From assembly GCA_034509495.1 (NCBI GenBank), contig CM067504.1, positions 37,815,424-37,879,423 on the forward strand: 64,000 bases of DNA. Direction: 5' to 3'. The translations under genes and the position numbers were made by a program. The notes beneath the pieces were generated by a model. The model was given only the letters and a program-made list of their open reading frames with translations. It was not told the origin of the DNA and did not search any database. This DNA is from Acestrorhynchus altus (Eukaryota; Chordata; Actinopteri; Characiformes; Acestrorhynchidae). This document shows positions 35,701-48,260 of this stretch, in pieces. Every line of letters starts with the position of its first letter. The stretch's first letter is position 1.

Positions 35701-38700
35701 GGTGTGTGTTAATGCTGCATACAAGTGTAGGGGAGATAATCAAAGAGCAAAGAAATTACCAAAGATTTGGGATAAATGGAACAATTTAAAGTCTAATTGT
35801 AAAGTTAAGGACTCATTTGATTTGACTTACCAATAATAATGAGTGTGAGGCCATTGAATAAACCACCAATGTACGTAAGAATCCACATCAACACTGCAAA
35901 CTGCAAAAAAAGCACAATTACAAACATGAACATACATCAATATGACTAATGACCTAATTTCTGAAAATGCTTAAGAGAAATGACTGCATATAATGTGATG
36001 AAAACCAGAGCAAAGAATAATGTTAAAGTCTCAGGATGTATTTGTATAACCAGAAACACAGCATGCTGGGTCTTTAAATAATAACCTTTCACTGCAATGT
36101 TTCTGCAGCATAATTTGAACACTGTACTCTGTTGAGTGTCATCTCTCTGCAAACTATACCATTTCTACACAAATCCTTAATGCTTTTTTTTGGAATTAAA
36201 TCTTAGATAGTAACCTGCGTAACAGAGGTAATTTTATGATATGGCCATTTTTTGTATCTTCTACAAATATATTCCCAATATACTGATATTTGCAATATAT
36301 TTTCCAGCCCTAATCCATTAACAGAGCAGAGTCAGTCTAAATGAGATGCATTTATTAGATTTGTATGTCACCTATACTGACATTAAAATGTGAATTACCA
36401 ACATCAGTGCATCTCAGTGAATTAGAGTATCATGAAAAATGTCAGGATTTCTCTTAATTGAATTCAAAAAGGTAAACAGCGAGATCATTTTCATTATATG
36501 TAAAATAACATTTTGGAACAGTGAGGAGGTGCCAAGTGCTGCTGGGAAAGTATACCCAACTTGTGTAACCTGACTCAATTATAAGTCATTCTGGAAAAGT
36601 ACACCAGACACATTCTGAAATGCAAATGAGAGGCAATGACAGATGAAAAATAAAATATTCAAATTTGGTAGTCATTTCTGAACACACACACACTCCCGAA
36701 TTTACCAAATGGACCCATCACTCAATACCGTGAGCAGAGTGGAATTTTTGGCTGGGAGGAAGGCTGTGTGTGTAACATTACACTGCTGCTCCACAGCTCC
36801 TTACACGGCCTCCTCTCTCTCTCTCTGTTTGGAGTCAGGCCGAGAAAAGCTTTTGCGCATGCACACACTGCATGAGCTTCCATTACACAGGAATATTACA
36901 CTCACTCAGAACACAGTGTTACAGGCAGGCATGGGCAAACTGACCTGGAATGAAGCAGTGAACTTTAAACTTTATTTTTTTTTGTGTGTATTGATGTTTA
37001 ATGATTTTTAATGTTTGAGCACCTGAATCACAATTTCATCATGGCTAAGAAGGAGGCAAATGGAGTTATTACATGCCTTGCCAAGGTACAAGTTTTTTGC
37101 AGAACAATGCTGATAAAAACGTCATCGAAACTCAAACTCCCACAGCTAGTGTAACAGTGCTTTCAAGGATTTATAAGGAACGTGCTATAACACCAGTACT
37201 AGGGTGTTTCAGTCTCTGTCTGTTAACAAAAAATGCCAAATAACGTGCAGTACAGTCTGAACTAACTAGTGATGACACTGGTCCTGTGCTGTGCCAATTC
37301 TGAGCATGTATTAGCTTTTTATCTTAAACAAACCATTAAAAAGATCATGCCATCATAAAAGTCAAACAAAAACAGTGTAAACACAATCACTTCGGGTTTA
37401 TTATGATTGAATCTCTTAAGTAATCATTCTTTATAGTCAAATATTAGGACAATATCAGCATAGTATTGCATGTAGGATATGTAGATTGTATCGAGTTCAG
37501 GTTAATTTACACTACTTGCATAGATTAACTGAATAAAACTTTTAACCCATCATCCCCTTGGAACTACGAGATTCTGAATTACATATTCTTACTCAGTGAC
37601 AACGTCTTCAAGTTATGTAAGGGGTCTTATTTTATTTTTTTTTTAAGGTGTATACATTTTAGGCTCTTTATCTAGAACACAGAGTTTCTATCTCCATAAA
37701 ATGTCATCACTATAAAGCCTTTAAGGCTCAATCTATCAAAGATAGATCCATACAGTTCCAAGAGGACATTTAACAAAGATTGACTGTCTTAAAATGTTAA
37801 TTTGGCTTTCTAAGGTCTCATTCTGGATTTAATATTAAAATTTCGAGTGAAACTGGTGGCTAAAAAGAGTCAGTACTGTATGTTGCCACAGTGTGTACAC
37901 CTTAATTAACAAACAATTATAATTAAAAATACTATTTTTTAGACACCACACAGTGTGGTGTGTCAGGTAGGTGAGGTTCTGTTTCAGTTCTGTGCCAGGT
38001 GAATGATGTGCTATAAAACCAAGCAAACAGTGAAAGTGAAGCATCAAATGTAAAAGGAGGCAAATTTGCAGCTACGCATAAGATTAAGCCAGTAAGCCTT
38101 GTTTTAAAACTGTAGGTTTCACTAAGCTTTTACATTATTCAGAACCAATAATTAAGCTGTAGAACCATGAGGGAAAAGAAAAGATCTGCACTTTGCGGAT
38201 CCCTGCTCTAATACTGTAAAAATAGAGGTTAAATTTTCAGTTCTAATTACTGTGAAATGTGTCAGTATTTTAATTCCTTAAACATTACTGGTCTGAGACC
38301 ACAATCTTCCAGCTACTGGTTTTAAGGTTTAGAAAAAGGAAAGCACAGTGTGAAATACCACAATGAACATAGTTTAAATAAATGGAAGGTTCTCTCAATG
38401 CTCTAATGTCCATGTGCAACTTTCAACAATAGAAACTGGCTATTCATATTTTGGCTGATTTTCTGAGTTTGGATTTTCTGCATGATATCCGAACTCTTTT
38501 ACAACATGCCATTAAGCATTGTAGATCACACCAATCCCAATACACAGCAGTGAAATACTGCAAAGTACGCTCAAAAAAGGTTTAACCTGGATCTGTCAAT
38601 GACAGAGTAAGAAACAGCCCACACCGTCTGACCTGGGACAGTTATAAATTTTGTCATCCAGTGTATTTGGTGAAGAGCTTAATTAGGCTTCAGCCTAGTT

Positions 38701-40781
38701 GTTTGTGTTCTATTGTTTCATTTTAGTGCCATGTGGGCTACTGCATAGCATATTCACGGCTAGCTATCCTAGACATAGTGCATGGAGTGTCCACTACTAC
38801 CTCACACTGTAGGAGACTGCAGTTCAATTCCTAGTCTGGGTGACAATGCTGCACTACACCGGTAAACACTATGTTGGCCCACCTCTGTGCTACAAGTAAC
38901 CTTGTAAGTCACTCTGAATGAGAGCCTCAGCTAAATACCATAAATACGGTGTAAACTTGTGTTTTATAGTTTTGCATGTTTTGAACACCTTGCATAGCCA
39001 AGCTTTTTCTTTTTTGGAACCCACACGGTCGCTGAACTGACCTTCAGGGAGTCCACCAGATCCTCAACCAGAAATAGGCGCCGCAGCTCTTTCACCAGGG
39101 TGTTAAAGCGCACCAGTGCCAGCTCACTGTACTTATGTACAAAGTCTGCTGAAATTGCAATGTCCTGCTCCAGATACATCCTGCAGGACAGACAAACGCA
39201 CGGCGAAGGTCAAACTTCCCAGAACAGACATATGAAGTGAAGTTTGGAATTTTATGATTGACCTTTTCTGCAATGTTTCACAAAAATGAAACTTAGTCAT
39301 GTAACAGTAGGAACTGCAGAAAAATAAACACCACCACACCCAAGTGTAAAATGCCTGAAAGCATTTAAAACACATATAATCAAAGTAAACCGTAAACATG
39401 TATCTCTTACTTGAACGGGTGTCCATCCTCAGATTTCTGCACGGCCTGGACGATGCCCTTGTATATCCTGAAGGAGATGGTGACAGACAGCAGTGCAAGC
39501 GAGACGTACGCTAGGACGCTGATGATGCTACAAACACTCAGGGAGAGCAGCAGGAACAGACTGGCACCGAAACACACCCCAGTCCGCTGGAGGTCACGCC
39601 AGTACACCAACTCTAGCACTGAAAACACACAAAGGGGGTGGAATGAAATGCAGTTAATGACCTGCAGCCCAGGGGACAGAAAATGAATTCAAAGACCAAA
39701 GGACCATCAGTGGGTCCACATTTCCAGAATCCTAAAGAAGAAATAAATATTTAAACACGTTAAAAAAGTTATAAATGTGTAGACATTTAACCCATCTCAT
39801 CTGTCCAATGAAAACAATGCATCTCCAAATCTTGGAATCTCAGGGCATTTCTATTGGTCTACTCGTCCATAATTATTCACACAGTGCACAAAGCAGCTGC
39901 AGGGCTCAAACAACAGAGAAAAATGTTGGGAGAGCAGCAATACATTCAGAAGAAACAATTCACTGCCTCGATTTCACCTATTAAACCACAGAACACAAGA
40001 GCATAAATTACCCTGGGTCAATTCAAGGTCCACTGATATTGAGGTCACAGTCACCAACCCTGAAAAGTCACAGTTTAGAGCTCTTTGACAGCATTATCCA
40101 AATTAAAATCAGGATTATTTGCCAGGAGCTGAGAGAAATGACCCCACAGTTAGAAATATGCAGCTGCTTCAGCCAATCAGGTTTCAGAAATCAGTTTTAA
40201 AAATGTTTAGGATCAAACTGTCCGATCCAGATAAAAAAAATACTCCAGCTCTGCTCCAGGCTGTTATTCCAGCTCAATCTCCTTTTGGATCCTCGGTTTC
40301 TCCATCACTGCACTTATAGTTGTGTTAGTTTGACCATGTGTCTCCAAACCATTTCAGCCCCAGTTCTGACAGTGACCTAAACCCAGTCCAGCCCCAGTCT
40401 GACACTGAGCGGCTGAAGGCCAAAGCACACGGCTTAAAGCTCCCACAGCAGACCCACTACCCCACTACCACCACAACCACACTGTACTACTAATCCACTA
40501 CTACCATACTATCCCATTACCCCTCTACCACCACACTACTACCCTACCCCTCTTCACTACTACACCACACTAGCCCTCTACACTACTACACCACACTAGC
40601 CCTCTACACTTCTACTACTACTACTACTACTACACCACTACCACTTTCCACCACAACTGCACCACTACCCCACACTAACCCCTGTACCACATTAGCCCTC
40701 TCCACTACTACCCCACACTACCACAGTACCCCTCTCCACCACTACTACCTCACAGTACACCTCTCCACCACCACCACCACC

Positions 40782-40837
<56 letters not shown>

Positions 40838-40898
40838 AGAAGACCAAAGTCCGGATGTAAGTCCGCGGTTGAAGCCGCTCACCGTGTTTGGAGTCCAT
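32726..40898 (-). CDS. rtn4: Reticulon, RTN4-like, short isoform (193 aa predicted)
   Basis: An alternative first coding exon at 40883-40898 holds only ATG GAC TCC AAA CAC G before a GTGAGC donor. It joins in phase 1 to the exon at 39618, giving MDSKHVLELVYWRD, like the short 'C' isoforms of mammalian reticulons that consist of little more than the reticulon domain. Residues 19-55 form hairpin 1, 56-121 the loop, 122-157 hairpin 2, and 189-193 the KPKTE tail. Upstream on the minus strand is a GC box (CCCGCCC on plus, about 41018), consistent with an own promoter. No long Nogo-A-type exon is seen between 44254 and 40898. The serine-rich frame reading on past the donor is intron repeat, not protein. 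Confidence 0.85.
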
Positions 40899-41204
40899 TT
40901 CACCCCGCAGGCCGAAACACCAACAACCTCCAGACCTTCACAGCGAGGAGCTCAGCGTCAAAATAAAAGTCCCCCACGCTTCAACCTATTAAAAGTCCCC
41001 CCTCAATCCTGTTAAACCCGCCCGGCTTTATTAAATCCATTCAAAACCCGGTTAGAAGATTACACCGGTATCACGACTGCCTCGGTACTTATGGACTAAA
41101 ACGATGAATATAAGGATTATTAAAATGAAAACTACATTAATTACAGGGTTTAATACCCAGGTTATTTAAGCTGTCATTGCTGCTCCAGAGAAAGAAACAA
41201 TCAA

Positions 41205-41257
<53 letters not shown>

Positions 41258-42366
41258 TTTGTCATAAATATTTCAACATGTATATATTTCAAAATCGTTT
41301 ATTCTGCATATTCTTTTCACTTTTATTCTGCATATTCTTTTCATTTTTATATAGATGGGTGCAGCTGTAAAAAATTGCAATTAATAAAGTCATTAATAAT
41401 TTGTTTATCTGACATGATTTACAAGTTTACTCACATTACAAAGATGAGCCACAGCAATGTTTGGAGTATCACCCAAGGACTCTTATTAGTGTAACAGCAG
41501 AGTTGCCCAGACTGGGAATCAAACCACACATGGTGTGGTGACTCACTGGTAGAGTTATGTTTTGCCACATCAACCAAGTCCTAAATCTCATCATAACGAG
41601 ACAATTATGAGATATTTGTAATTATGAGAACCGCTGTTTCCCGTGAGCATTAAGATCTGATATACGACCAATAAAATCAATCAATGCATTATGAGAGTTA
41701 AATGTTAATTAAAGCAATTCACCAACACACAATGAATGCTCTCTAAAGATCTGAAAACATAAGCCATCAATGGCCCTCAAATAAGACCGGAGAAGCCAGA
41801 TCAGTCTGAGTGCTGTGGACAGAAAAAAGGTCAAAACAGGACTGTTGGGTCCACCCTGTTCAGTCTACAAAATGGATGAAAAACGAGCACTCAAGCAGCT
41901 GATACTCAAAGAACATGCCTTGTGTAATGTTCATTAAAAGAAGTGTGGCCCTCACAGTTCTCTGACCACAGATCTGATCAATGATATAGATAAATAAAGC
42001 TACATGTGCAAGACAACCCAAAACATTTCAAAACTAGATATTCAGCATTCTGCTTCTTCTTATAAATGAAAAAACAGACCTCACTGACTGATTGACTGAT
42101 TATTGTTATGAAGCACAGAGTAAAAGTTTTATGTTTGACTGGCCACAAAGGCCGTGTTTACTACTACGACTTCATTAATGTCATCATTTGCCCAAGGATG
42201 CCCAACCTTCTTTCTTTTTGCCCATTAGGTCCCTTTCACATTTTGGAAGAACTCGCCACCCCCTGAACAACAAAAACAAAATAATGCATGATTAACTTTA
42301 AATAAGGGACATGTGAAATGGTCTGTTAAACACTCCTCAGAAATGGGCAATTTTATTTCCAAATTA

Positions 42367-42423
<57 letters not shown>

Positions 42424-44440
42424 GAGCAAAACTTCTCAATTACACATGAGGCTTCAGCATTTGGCTCAGTTCATCCTTTAATTCCCGGGTTTAGCAGATG
42501 TTTTCATTTTAGCAGGGAAATCGCTACAACTGAAGGACTGAAACCTATGCATCAGGAAATAGGACCTGACACCAGAGCACTTCATGATGTGAACATTCCA
42601 GTGCAGAAAGCCTGATTTCTCTGTGAGAAAAACCTGTTTGCATGTAAAATCTTTCATTGATCTGGGTAAAAGGGCTCGAAGGGAAAAGGTCAGTGATCTT
42701 GTCACCGCCAGGCTTTAGGACACGTGCTTCATGTGTCACCCACTGACAGGAAGCTAAAACCACTGATAACAGGTTCCGTTCATTCATTCTTCAGCCACAC
42801 GATGGCAGTAACGTCTTATAAGCCAAAGCTAAAATGCTTGAATAATTTCAGCTTTATTAATATGTCCAAAAGATGATGGTTTAGGCTTTAGTTGATAGGT
42901 GAGGTTTCCAACCCTCAGTAAATTATACACAAACCCCCGATTCCTGACACCTCTTGACCCAACACAGGCCTAAGGGAGCAAAAGGTTAATATCCATCTGG
43001 GTTTACAGATGTGCATCTTCTAAATTATGATTTTTTTATTAATGACAAAATCATTTGACTGTTTTTAATAATAAAAACTCAATTGTATTTATAAACATTT
43101 TTGAGCTGAGAGGGACTATAAAATATTATGAGGGTTCAAATGAGAGGCCTGAAATGATCAACGTGGTTTAATGAAACTTTAAGTCCTTCAAATATAAAAC
43201 CATCTGCAAATAAAACACAGAGTTCATCAGACACAATGTCATCAGATCAGATATGATATCGGATCATAAGTAGGCAGATTATTGGCTTGGAGGCTGACAT
43301 ATAGAAAGAACTCAAGTCTGAAATGACCAACACATTTTGTGCAAGTACATTTAGGACAGATGTTTTGAAGACCTATTTTCTAAACTGCGGTTTAGGCCCT
43401 GCACATATACACAACTCTTTAACCACACTTGAAAAACCAGAGAAATATCAGAAGACAATCATAAGACCTCAGCCTTTATAAATCATCAAACATCCCTAGG
43501 AAAAGCATGATTATTCACAATGTATACTCATTATATGTTTAACTGCTTCTCACGGAGGATGTTTGGGCAGGTCATTATGAATATGGATTCTGGGGTTTTC
43601 AATAGATGTTCCTAAACTACATAAAAATTACCAGGAGTTAATTAATAAAACCCAAAATATGGTGCAATAAAAGAAAAACCTTTGCTTAACATTTTTATAT
43701 GATAAAATTTATGTAATTTAGTCTCAGTGAAACAGGAAGTCATGAGTCAATTCCAATAAAAGCCCAACTAAAATGTAAAATATGAAGATGTATAAAAATG
43801 AAAAAATAAATACATGCATATATATATATTTAGGGCATTTTACAGAGGCTGCCAATATGAGCTGGAGTTACATTTTAAGAGAATATTATATATTTTCATA
43901 TGAACATGTGGGTTAACTCAGAATGCACTTCCTCATTTTCAGTGTCTTTAGATGAGCAGATCAAATAAGAGATAGAAACATTAAAGTGTTTTTATTTGGG
44001 AATGAAAAATCCAAGTTAGATAAAAAAACCTTTAAATATTGTTAATAATAATAATAATAAAAACAATAATATAATAATAATAAAACTTAAATAATAATTA
44101 ATCTAATAATTAAATTATAATACTATTTTTAATATTATTATTATTAATAATAAATATATTAATAAAAATGTTCATGTTGTATGGACTGTCTGGACCACTA
44201 TAAAAGGTGTGTTTTATGATTTTCTTTATGAATATTAATATTAAAGGGCTCACGGGCTGATGTTGATGTACATGTGCTCTCCTCCTGCGGCTCCGGGTGA
44301 TTCTCGGCTCGGTGTCGCGCCAGAGCGTCCCGCGCTCCTCCGGCCAAGTCCAGGATCTCCTCCTCCTCCTCCTCCACCTCCTCCGGGTGGAGCAGCGTGG
44401 ACTTCACCTCCTCCACGGTGGAGCTGACTTCATCCTGCAT
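32726..44440 (-). CDS. rtn4: Reticulon, RTN4-like, long isoform (250 aa predicted)
   Basis: Reticulons are ER membrane proteins that bend tubular ER through two long hairpin membrane segments. Exons, all with GT-AG borders and consistent phases: 44254-44440, 39411-39618, 39042-39180, 35831-35900, 34519-34565, 34092-34150, 32726-32768. The shared exon sizes 208/139/70/47/59 are those of vertebrate reticulon domains. The first exon encodes 62 residues with an acidic run (EEVEEEEEEILDL). The domain shows LELVYWRDLQRTG, hairpin 1 (GVCFGASLFLLLSLS..TISF), a 66-residue loop from RIYKG to LVDSLK (Nogo-66 equivalent), hairpin 2 (FAVLMWILTYIGG..PVIY), VQIDHYYGLV, and a C-terminus KPKTE that fits the KxKxx ER-retrieval signal. 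FGASLFLLLSLS and SVTISFRIYKG favour RTN4 over RTN1, RTN2 or RTN3; a/b paralogue is undecided. The first exon was chosen by its ATG, acidic composition and phase-1 donor. Confidence 0.88.
32980..33200. mobile_element. MITE copy 2 plus Tc1-MITE end, in a reticulon intron
   Basis: CACTTTTAAAAATAAAGATG, GATGCCATAGAAGAAGCTTT and TTAAAGGTTCTTCAAAGACAC (32980-33143) mark the family also seen at 31190 and 35095. It is followed directly by ATGTCCAAATATTTGTGGAC..AATGAATGCATTCAGCTAC (33150-33197), the left end of the Tc1-MITE of 31465. Confidence 0.65.
33201..34091. other. Reticulon intron with minus-strand SINE body and a common fish repeat
   Basis: At about 33320-33420 the minus strand carries the GTTTTCTCCCGCTTCCCAAA-type body of the SINE seen at 53565. 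At 33715-33830 GCTTAACACTCTGTTCCTGG..GCAACTCCAGCCC resembles a widespread short fish repeat. The rest is unique intron. Confidence 0.5.
34151..35830. other. Reticulon introns around the 47-base exon
   Basis: Contains the 47-base exon (34519-34565) and, at 35095-35260, a third copy of the MITE family of 31190 (GGCCCTACAAAGGGTCCTTT, GATGCCATAGAAGAACCACTT). At 34836-34856 TTAGGGCTGGCCATTATGGAC resembles the end of a high-copy fish element. Confidence 0.55.
35901..39041. other. Reticulon intron
   Basis: A 3.1-kb intron between the 139- and 70-base exons. It has a DNA-element remnant at about 36395-36520 (CATCTCAGTGAATTAGAGTATCATG), an element-end-like TTCCAGCCCTAAT at 36302-36314, and a tRNA-SINE tail at 38770-38955 (GCAGTTCAATTCCTAGTCTG, GTAAGTCACTCTGAATGAGA, GCCTCAGCTAAATACC). 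The rest is unique. Confidence 0.55.
39619..40882. other. Reticulon intron with CAC/TAC trinucleotide arrays
   Basis: CTA-type repeats are scattered from about 40460 to 40760. A compound (CAC)n(TAC)n run at 40764-40837 ends 43 bases inside the intron from the short-isoform donor. On the sense strand this reads (GTA)n(GTG)n. Confidence 0.8.
40899..44253. other. Region between the two reticulon first exons
   Basis: Putative short-isoform promoter at about 40900-41060, (ATT)n at 41204-41255 and (CA)n at 42370-42420. The rest is AT-rich unique sequence. No additional coding exon was recognised. Confidence 0.5.
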
Positions 44441-44700
44441 GGTGGAAAAGGCTGAGAACTGAACTAAAGCACTAAAGCCCTAATACCATTAACAGTAATC
44501 CCACTAAACCCCCCAACTCGCTGACGGACCCGTTTAAAGTCCAAACAGTAGAAGAACATACAGGCAGAGTGCTTGAAACTATACACACACCTGATTGGCT
44601 GCAGCGTCGGAGGGGGGAGGGACGGCACATGAGGGGGGCAGAGGGGACAGGGTGGTGAAGGGGTGGGAACAGGTGGTGAAGGGGGCGGGGACAGGAAGAT
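44441..44700 (-). promoter_or_regulatory. rtn4: Putative long-isoform reticulon promoter / 5' UTR
   Basis: The 260 bases upstream of the long-isoform ATG are G+C-rich relative to surroundings, with C-rich GC-box-like runs on the sense strand (GGGGGGCAGAGGGGAC, GGGGGCGGGGACAGG on plus). No clear TATA box. Promoter function is inferred from position and composition. Confidence 0.4.
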
Positions 44701-44803
44701 CAATAAATGAAAAAGAATAATAAATATAGTCTTATGAATAAAATGTAATGAATAAACTCTGTTCAAACAACAACCCAGCACATATCCATGAGGTATTTAG
44801 AGG

Positions 44804-44870
44804 AGAAGACAGACAGATAGATAGATGAATAGATAGATAGATAGATAGATAGATGAATAGATAGATAGAT

Positions 44871-44921
<51 letters not shown>

Positions 44922-44985
44922 TGGACAGATGGATAGAGACAGACAGATAGACAGACAGATAGAGACAGATAGATAGATGCATAGA
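44804..44985. repeat. (GATA)n/(GACA)n microsatellite
   Basis: About 180 bases of GATA tetramers with interspersed GACA and GATG units, read as GATAGATAGATA with breaks. The composition is that of Bkm-type satellite. Confidence 0.95.
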
Positions 44986-46072
44986 GACAGTCCAGATCAA
45001 ACCAAAGAAGACTACAAAAAAATCTTCAATGTTTTCTATATTAAACAATGCATAACCATCATATAAACTGCTTAATTTTACTCATTCCATTCAAGCATAG
45101 AATAAATTATTTTTTTATTTTTAATAATCATGAGTACTTACTAATGGGACTGGAGGCGAGGTGCAGACTAACAATTAAACGGTCTACAGGTGAAACAAAA
45201 GGGCCATTGAGCTCCTCTGCCAGCAGATCACAGAGCACACAATGATGAAATTCTGATCAAGCTCTGGTGTGTGAATATGCTTAATGACATAAAAAGTGTT
45301 TCAGAGTTGTTCTCTCACTCATGTTTAACTAATGAGTCACTTCCCCAGACTCGTTTTTCCCCATGATTCATTTTTCCTCTCAGTTGATTAATTCAATATG
45401 TAACACAACGTCCTCTGTCCTGACACCTCTAACAAACCTACCGTAGATATCTCTGTCTGTTCCAGCTTTTACAAACTGAAGATGTACTTTATACCTCTTA
45501 ATTCCACTAAAGAATCGTGACTGTATTCAATTGTGTGTTGATTGTCTGTTTGCACAAAAAGCAAAGCCCTCGCATAGAATCTGAATAATGCAAGATATTT
45601 TAAGGTTAAAGTAGGTTTGTCTGGAAATGAGATTTAAAAAACATAACATAACAATATATACATAACAAGAAAACAAAACTCAACTTTTATTTCACATCTT
45701 TGTGATCATTATTAATTCATGATTAATTATCATAATTGAAAATAACATTTCCAACCCACTATGGACTACTCCTTCACCCCAAGAATGGACCTGTGGACCA
45801 CTAGAGAGTCCCAGGCCCACAGGTTGAAAACCTTGCTGTATTACAAATATGACAGCTGACCATATTATTATTATTATTATTATTATTATCATTATTATTT
45901 TCAAATGTTGGATATTGACATTTTGTGACTATAAAGTCCTCATTTAAATATTTTAAATATTAAATGTTGTTCTCCTCATTTTAAAGGTTTGCTGTTTGAT
46001 TTTGATTTTCTTGGTTAATGGTTCATCCTTACAAGGAAATATCAAATCAAATAATCAAAAATATAATATCTC

Positions 46073-46147
<75 letters not shown>

Positions 46148-47514
46148 TATATATATATTCTGATTAAGACTGTCTAACTGTCATTATATCAGTAATTTAC
46201 ATTACACTCTTCTTATCATCTCATTTTCTATTCTTATATATTAACATTTAGTATCTTTACTCACAATGACAGATTTATTGCAGAATAAGTTGGGTACCGT
46301 TCAGTTTGAATGTCAGAGTAGAATGAAAGTCATAATGAAATAATATTTACATATAATATCACTCACTGATTTTTACAGAGGCGGTAGTGGGGCAACATTT
46401 TATTCACAATCCAAATCCACCTGTGAACTTATATATGTTTGATGTTGTTACGTGTTATGATGGAAAAATAGTTAAAACCACAAAATATTTTTCTTCAGAT
46501 ATTTACCACACCCTGCATGTGCCTCTCTTCAACCCCATTTCACAGGAAGTGTGATGGTATGGACACTGATGAGGCCTTTGCTTAATGATGTATTTGGAAT
46601 CCATCCAGAATGTTGTGATTGCATGTAATCCTCCTCCCAAGTCCACGTTCCATCTTCTATGATAAGATCACACAACATATCCCGTGGAATTTACTTCCAG
46701 CTTTTGTTATTCTCTTGTCCTGCGCTTGGCATGACTTTCCTACTGCCTCCCATCTACCGATCAAGAAATGATCTGTTTTGATCTGGTTTGGTCAAAACAT
46801 TAAGAGGACTGGAAACTTACTTAACGTCCTTGTATTTTTGTGGGAATTATTTAATCAGAGTAATTCATCTTTTTCTGAAATATACAATATGAAGAATTAA
46901 AGCAATTGTACAAATCAAATAAGGATTGTCCTGAAAATGTTTACTATGGAGATTTAGAGTTATGGGGCCCTAAAGCCATTCTGAGAACATCCTATGGTTG
47001 TCATTTGGGTAGCTGTGCTGGGACCACCTAAAGGTCCTCCAGCCTATCTGATGTTTCTGCCTTCTACACCTACAGCCACCCAGGCCTACATCCAGGTCCC
47101 CTCCTGTTGACATTCAAAAATGTACCTGCTTCTTTTGACAATAATACAATATGGAAACACCTACCTCTGCAGCTCACCTTTGGCATCTGTCCTGTTGTCC
47201 AAGCCCTGCCATATTGGCCTCACAGTTGCCCTCTATCATAAATTCTTCTCCTCCTGGAGCATTATCAGATTTTAGAATGGGTCAGACACTGTCTAGACAT
47301 AAGAGGGCAGCATTACACCATAATGCAGTAGGACACATATCCTAGAGCAGATTCCTTACCATAGTGATGGAGAACTCATTAACATTTAGTATGTTATTTA
47401 GCTGCTGTTAATGTTGAAATATCTTATCACTTATATTTTGTGAACATTAGAGGTTTGAATGTCTATTTGTTTTTCATGGTCTGTAGACCATGTTGACCAG
47501 AGCTCATGTGACAT
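44986..47514. other. Intergenic stretch with ATT and AT microsatellites
   Basis: (ATT)n at 45865-45899 and a pure (AT)n of about 42 copies at 46076-46159. No gene is supported elsewhere; sequence at 46950-47340 is complex but unassigned. Confidence 0.5.
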
Positions 47515-48260
47515 TTTTCACAGACTAATCAAATCAAATCAAATCAAAATTTATTTTTATAGCGCTCTTCACAACTGAAGTTGTCACAGAGCAGCTTCAC
47601 AGAAATAAAATAAATAAATAAATAAATAAATAAGAAAGGTTAAAACAGAAACAAAGTATAAATGACAGATCCCCTAGTGAGCAAGCCACATGGCGACAGT
47701 GGCAAGGAAAAACTCCCTCAGCTGGAGGAAGAAACCTTGGGAGGAACCAGGCTCACAAGGGGAGGACCCATCCTCCTCTGGTCAAACTACTTATACATAG
47801 TTAGGGGACACTGGACCCCTACATCTCTGTTCTATTACTCGGGTATTGAAGTAATGTTAATTCTCTGGTGGACATAATATTAACAGTAGATTTCTACAGT
47901 TGGTGATGGTGGGTGAGCAGCTAGCCCATGGCAGGGTGGGAAACTAGTCCAGGTCCAGTAGGTGGAAGGTGGAGAGCCAATGTAGACATGTATCAGGGGA
48001 GCTTGGAGTCCTTCTCAGGTGGGGCAGAAGAACTTGGGGTTAGGACCTAATCAGTTCTGGCTGGTGGGTCATCGTTAACTCGGAAAAGATACAGAGATGA
48101 ATTAGTTTGGAATTTAAAAAGAGAACAGAGAATGTAAACATTACCAGAGTGTGGCGAGTGACTCCGGCAGATTTGACTATAACAGCATAACTAAGGAGAG
48201 AACCAGAAGGTAACATAAACATGGGAGCATCCTGAAACATTGGCATCTAACTGCTCCACC
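47515..48260 (+). mobile_element. High-copy teleost interspersed repeat (AAATCAAATCAAA..TATAGCGCT)
   Basis: TCAAATCAAATCAAAATTTA, TTTTATAGCGCTCTTCACAA, GTTGTCACAGAGCAGCTTCA, GATCCCCTAGTGAGCAAGCC, GGCAAGGAAAAACTCCCTC and GAGGAAGAAACCTTGGGAGG, then CCCATCCTCCTCTGGTCAA, occur in the order of one of the most common non-coding repeats of otophysan fish. It encodes nothing. The right boundary is approximate. Confidence 0.75.

Noticed and set aside
40692..40898. Serine/glycine-rich 68-residue protein starting MDSKHGERLQ
   Set aside because: Only the first five codons are exon; the rest is intron read through the CAC/TAC repeat. The phase-1 donor at 40882 joins the start to the reticulon domain.
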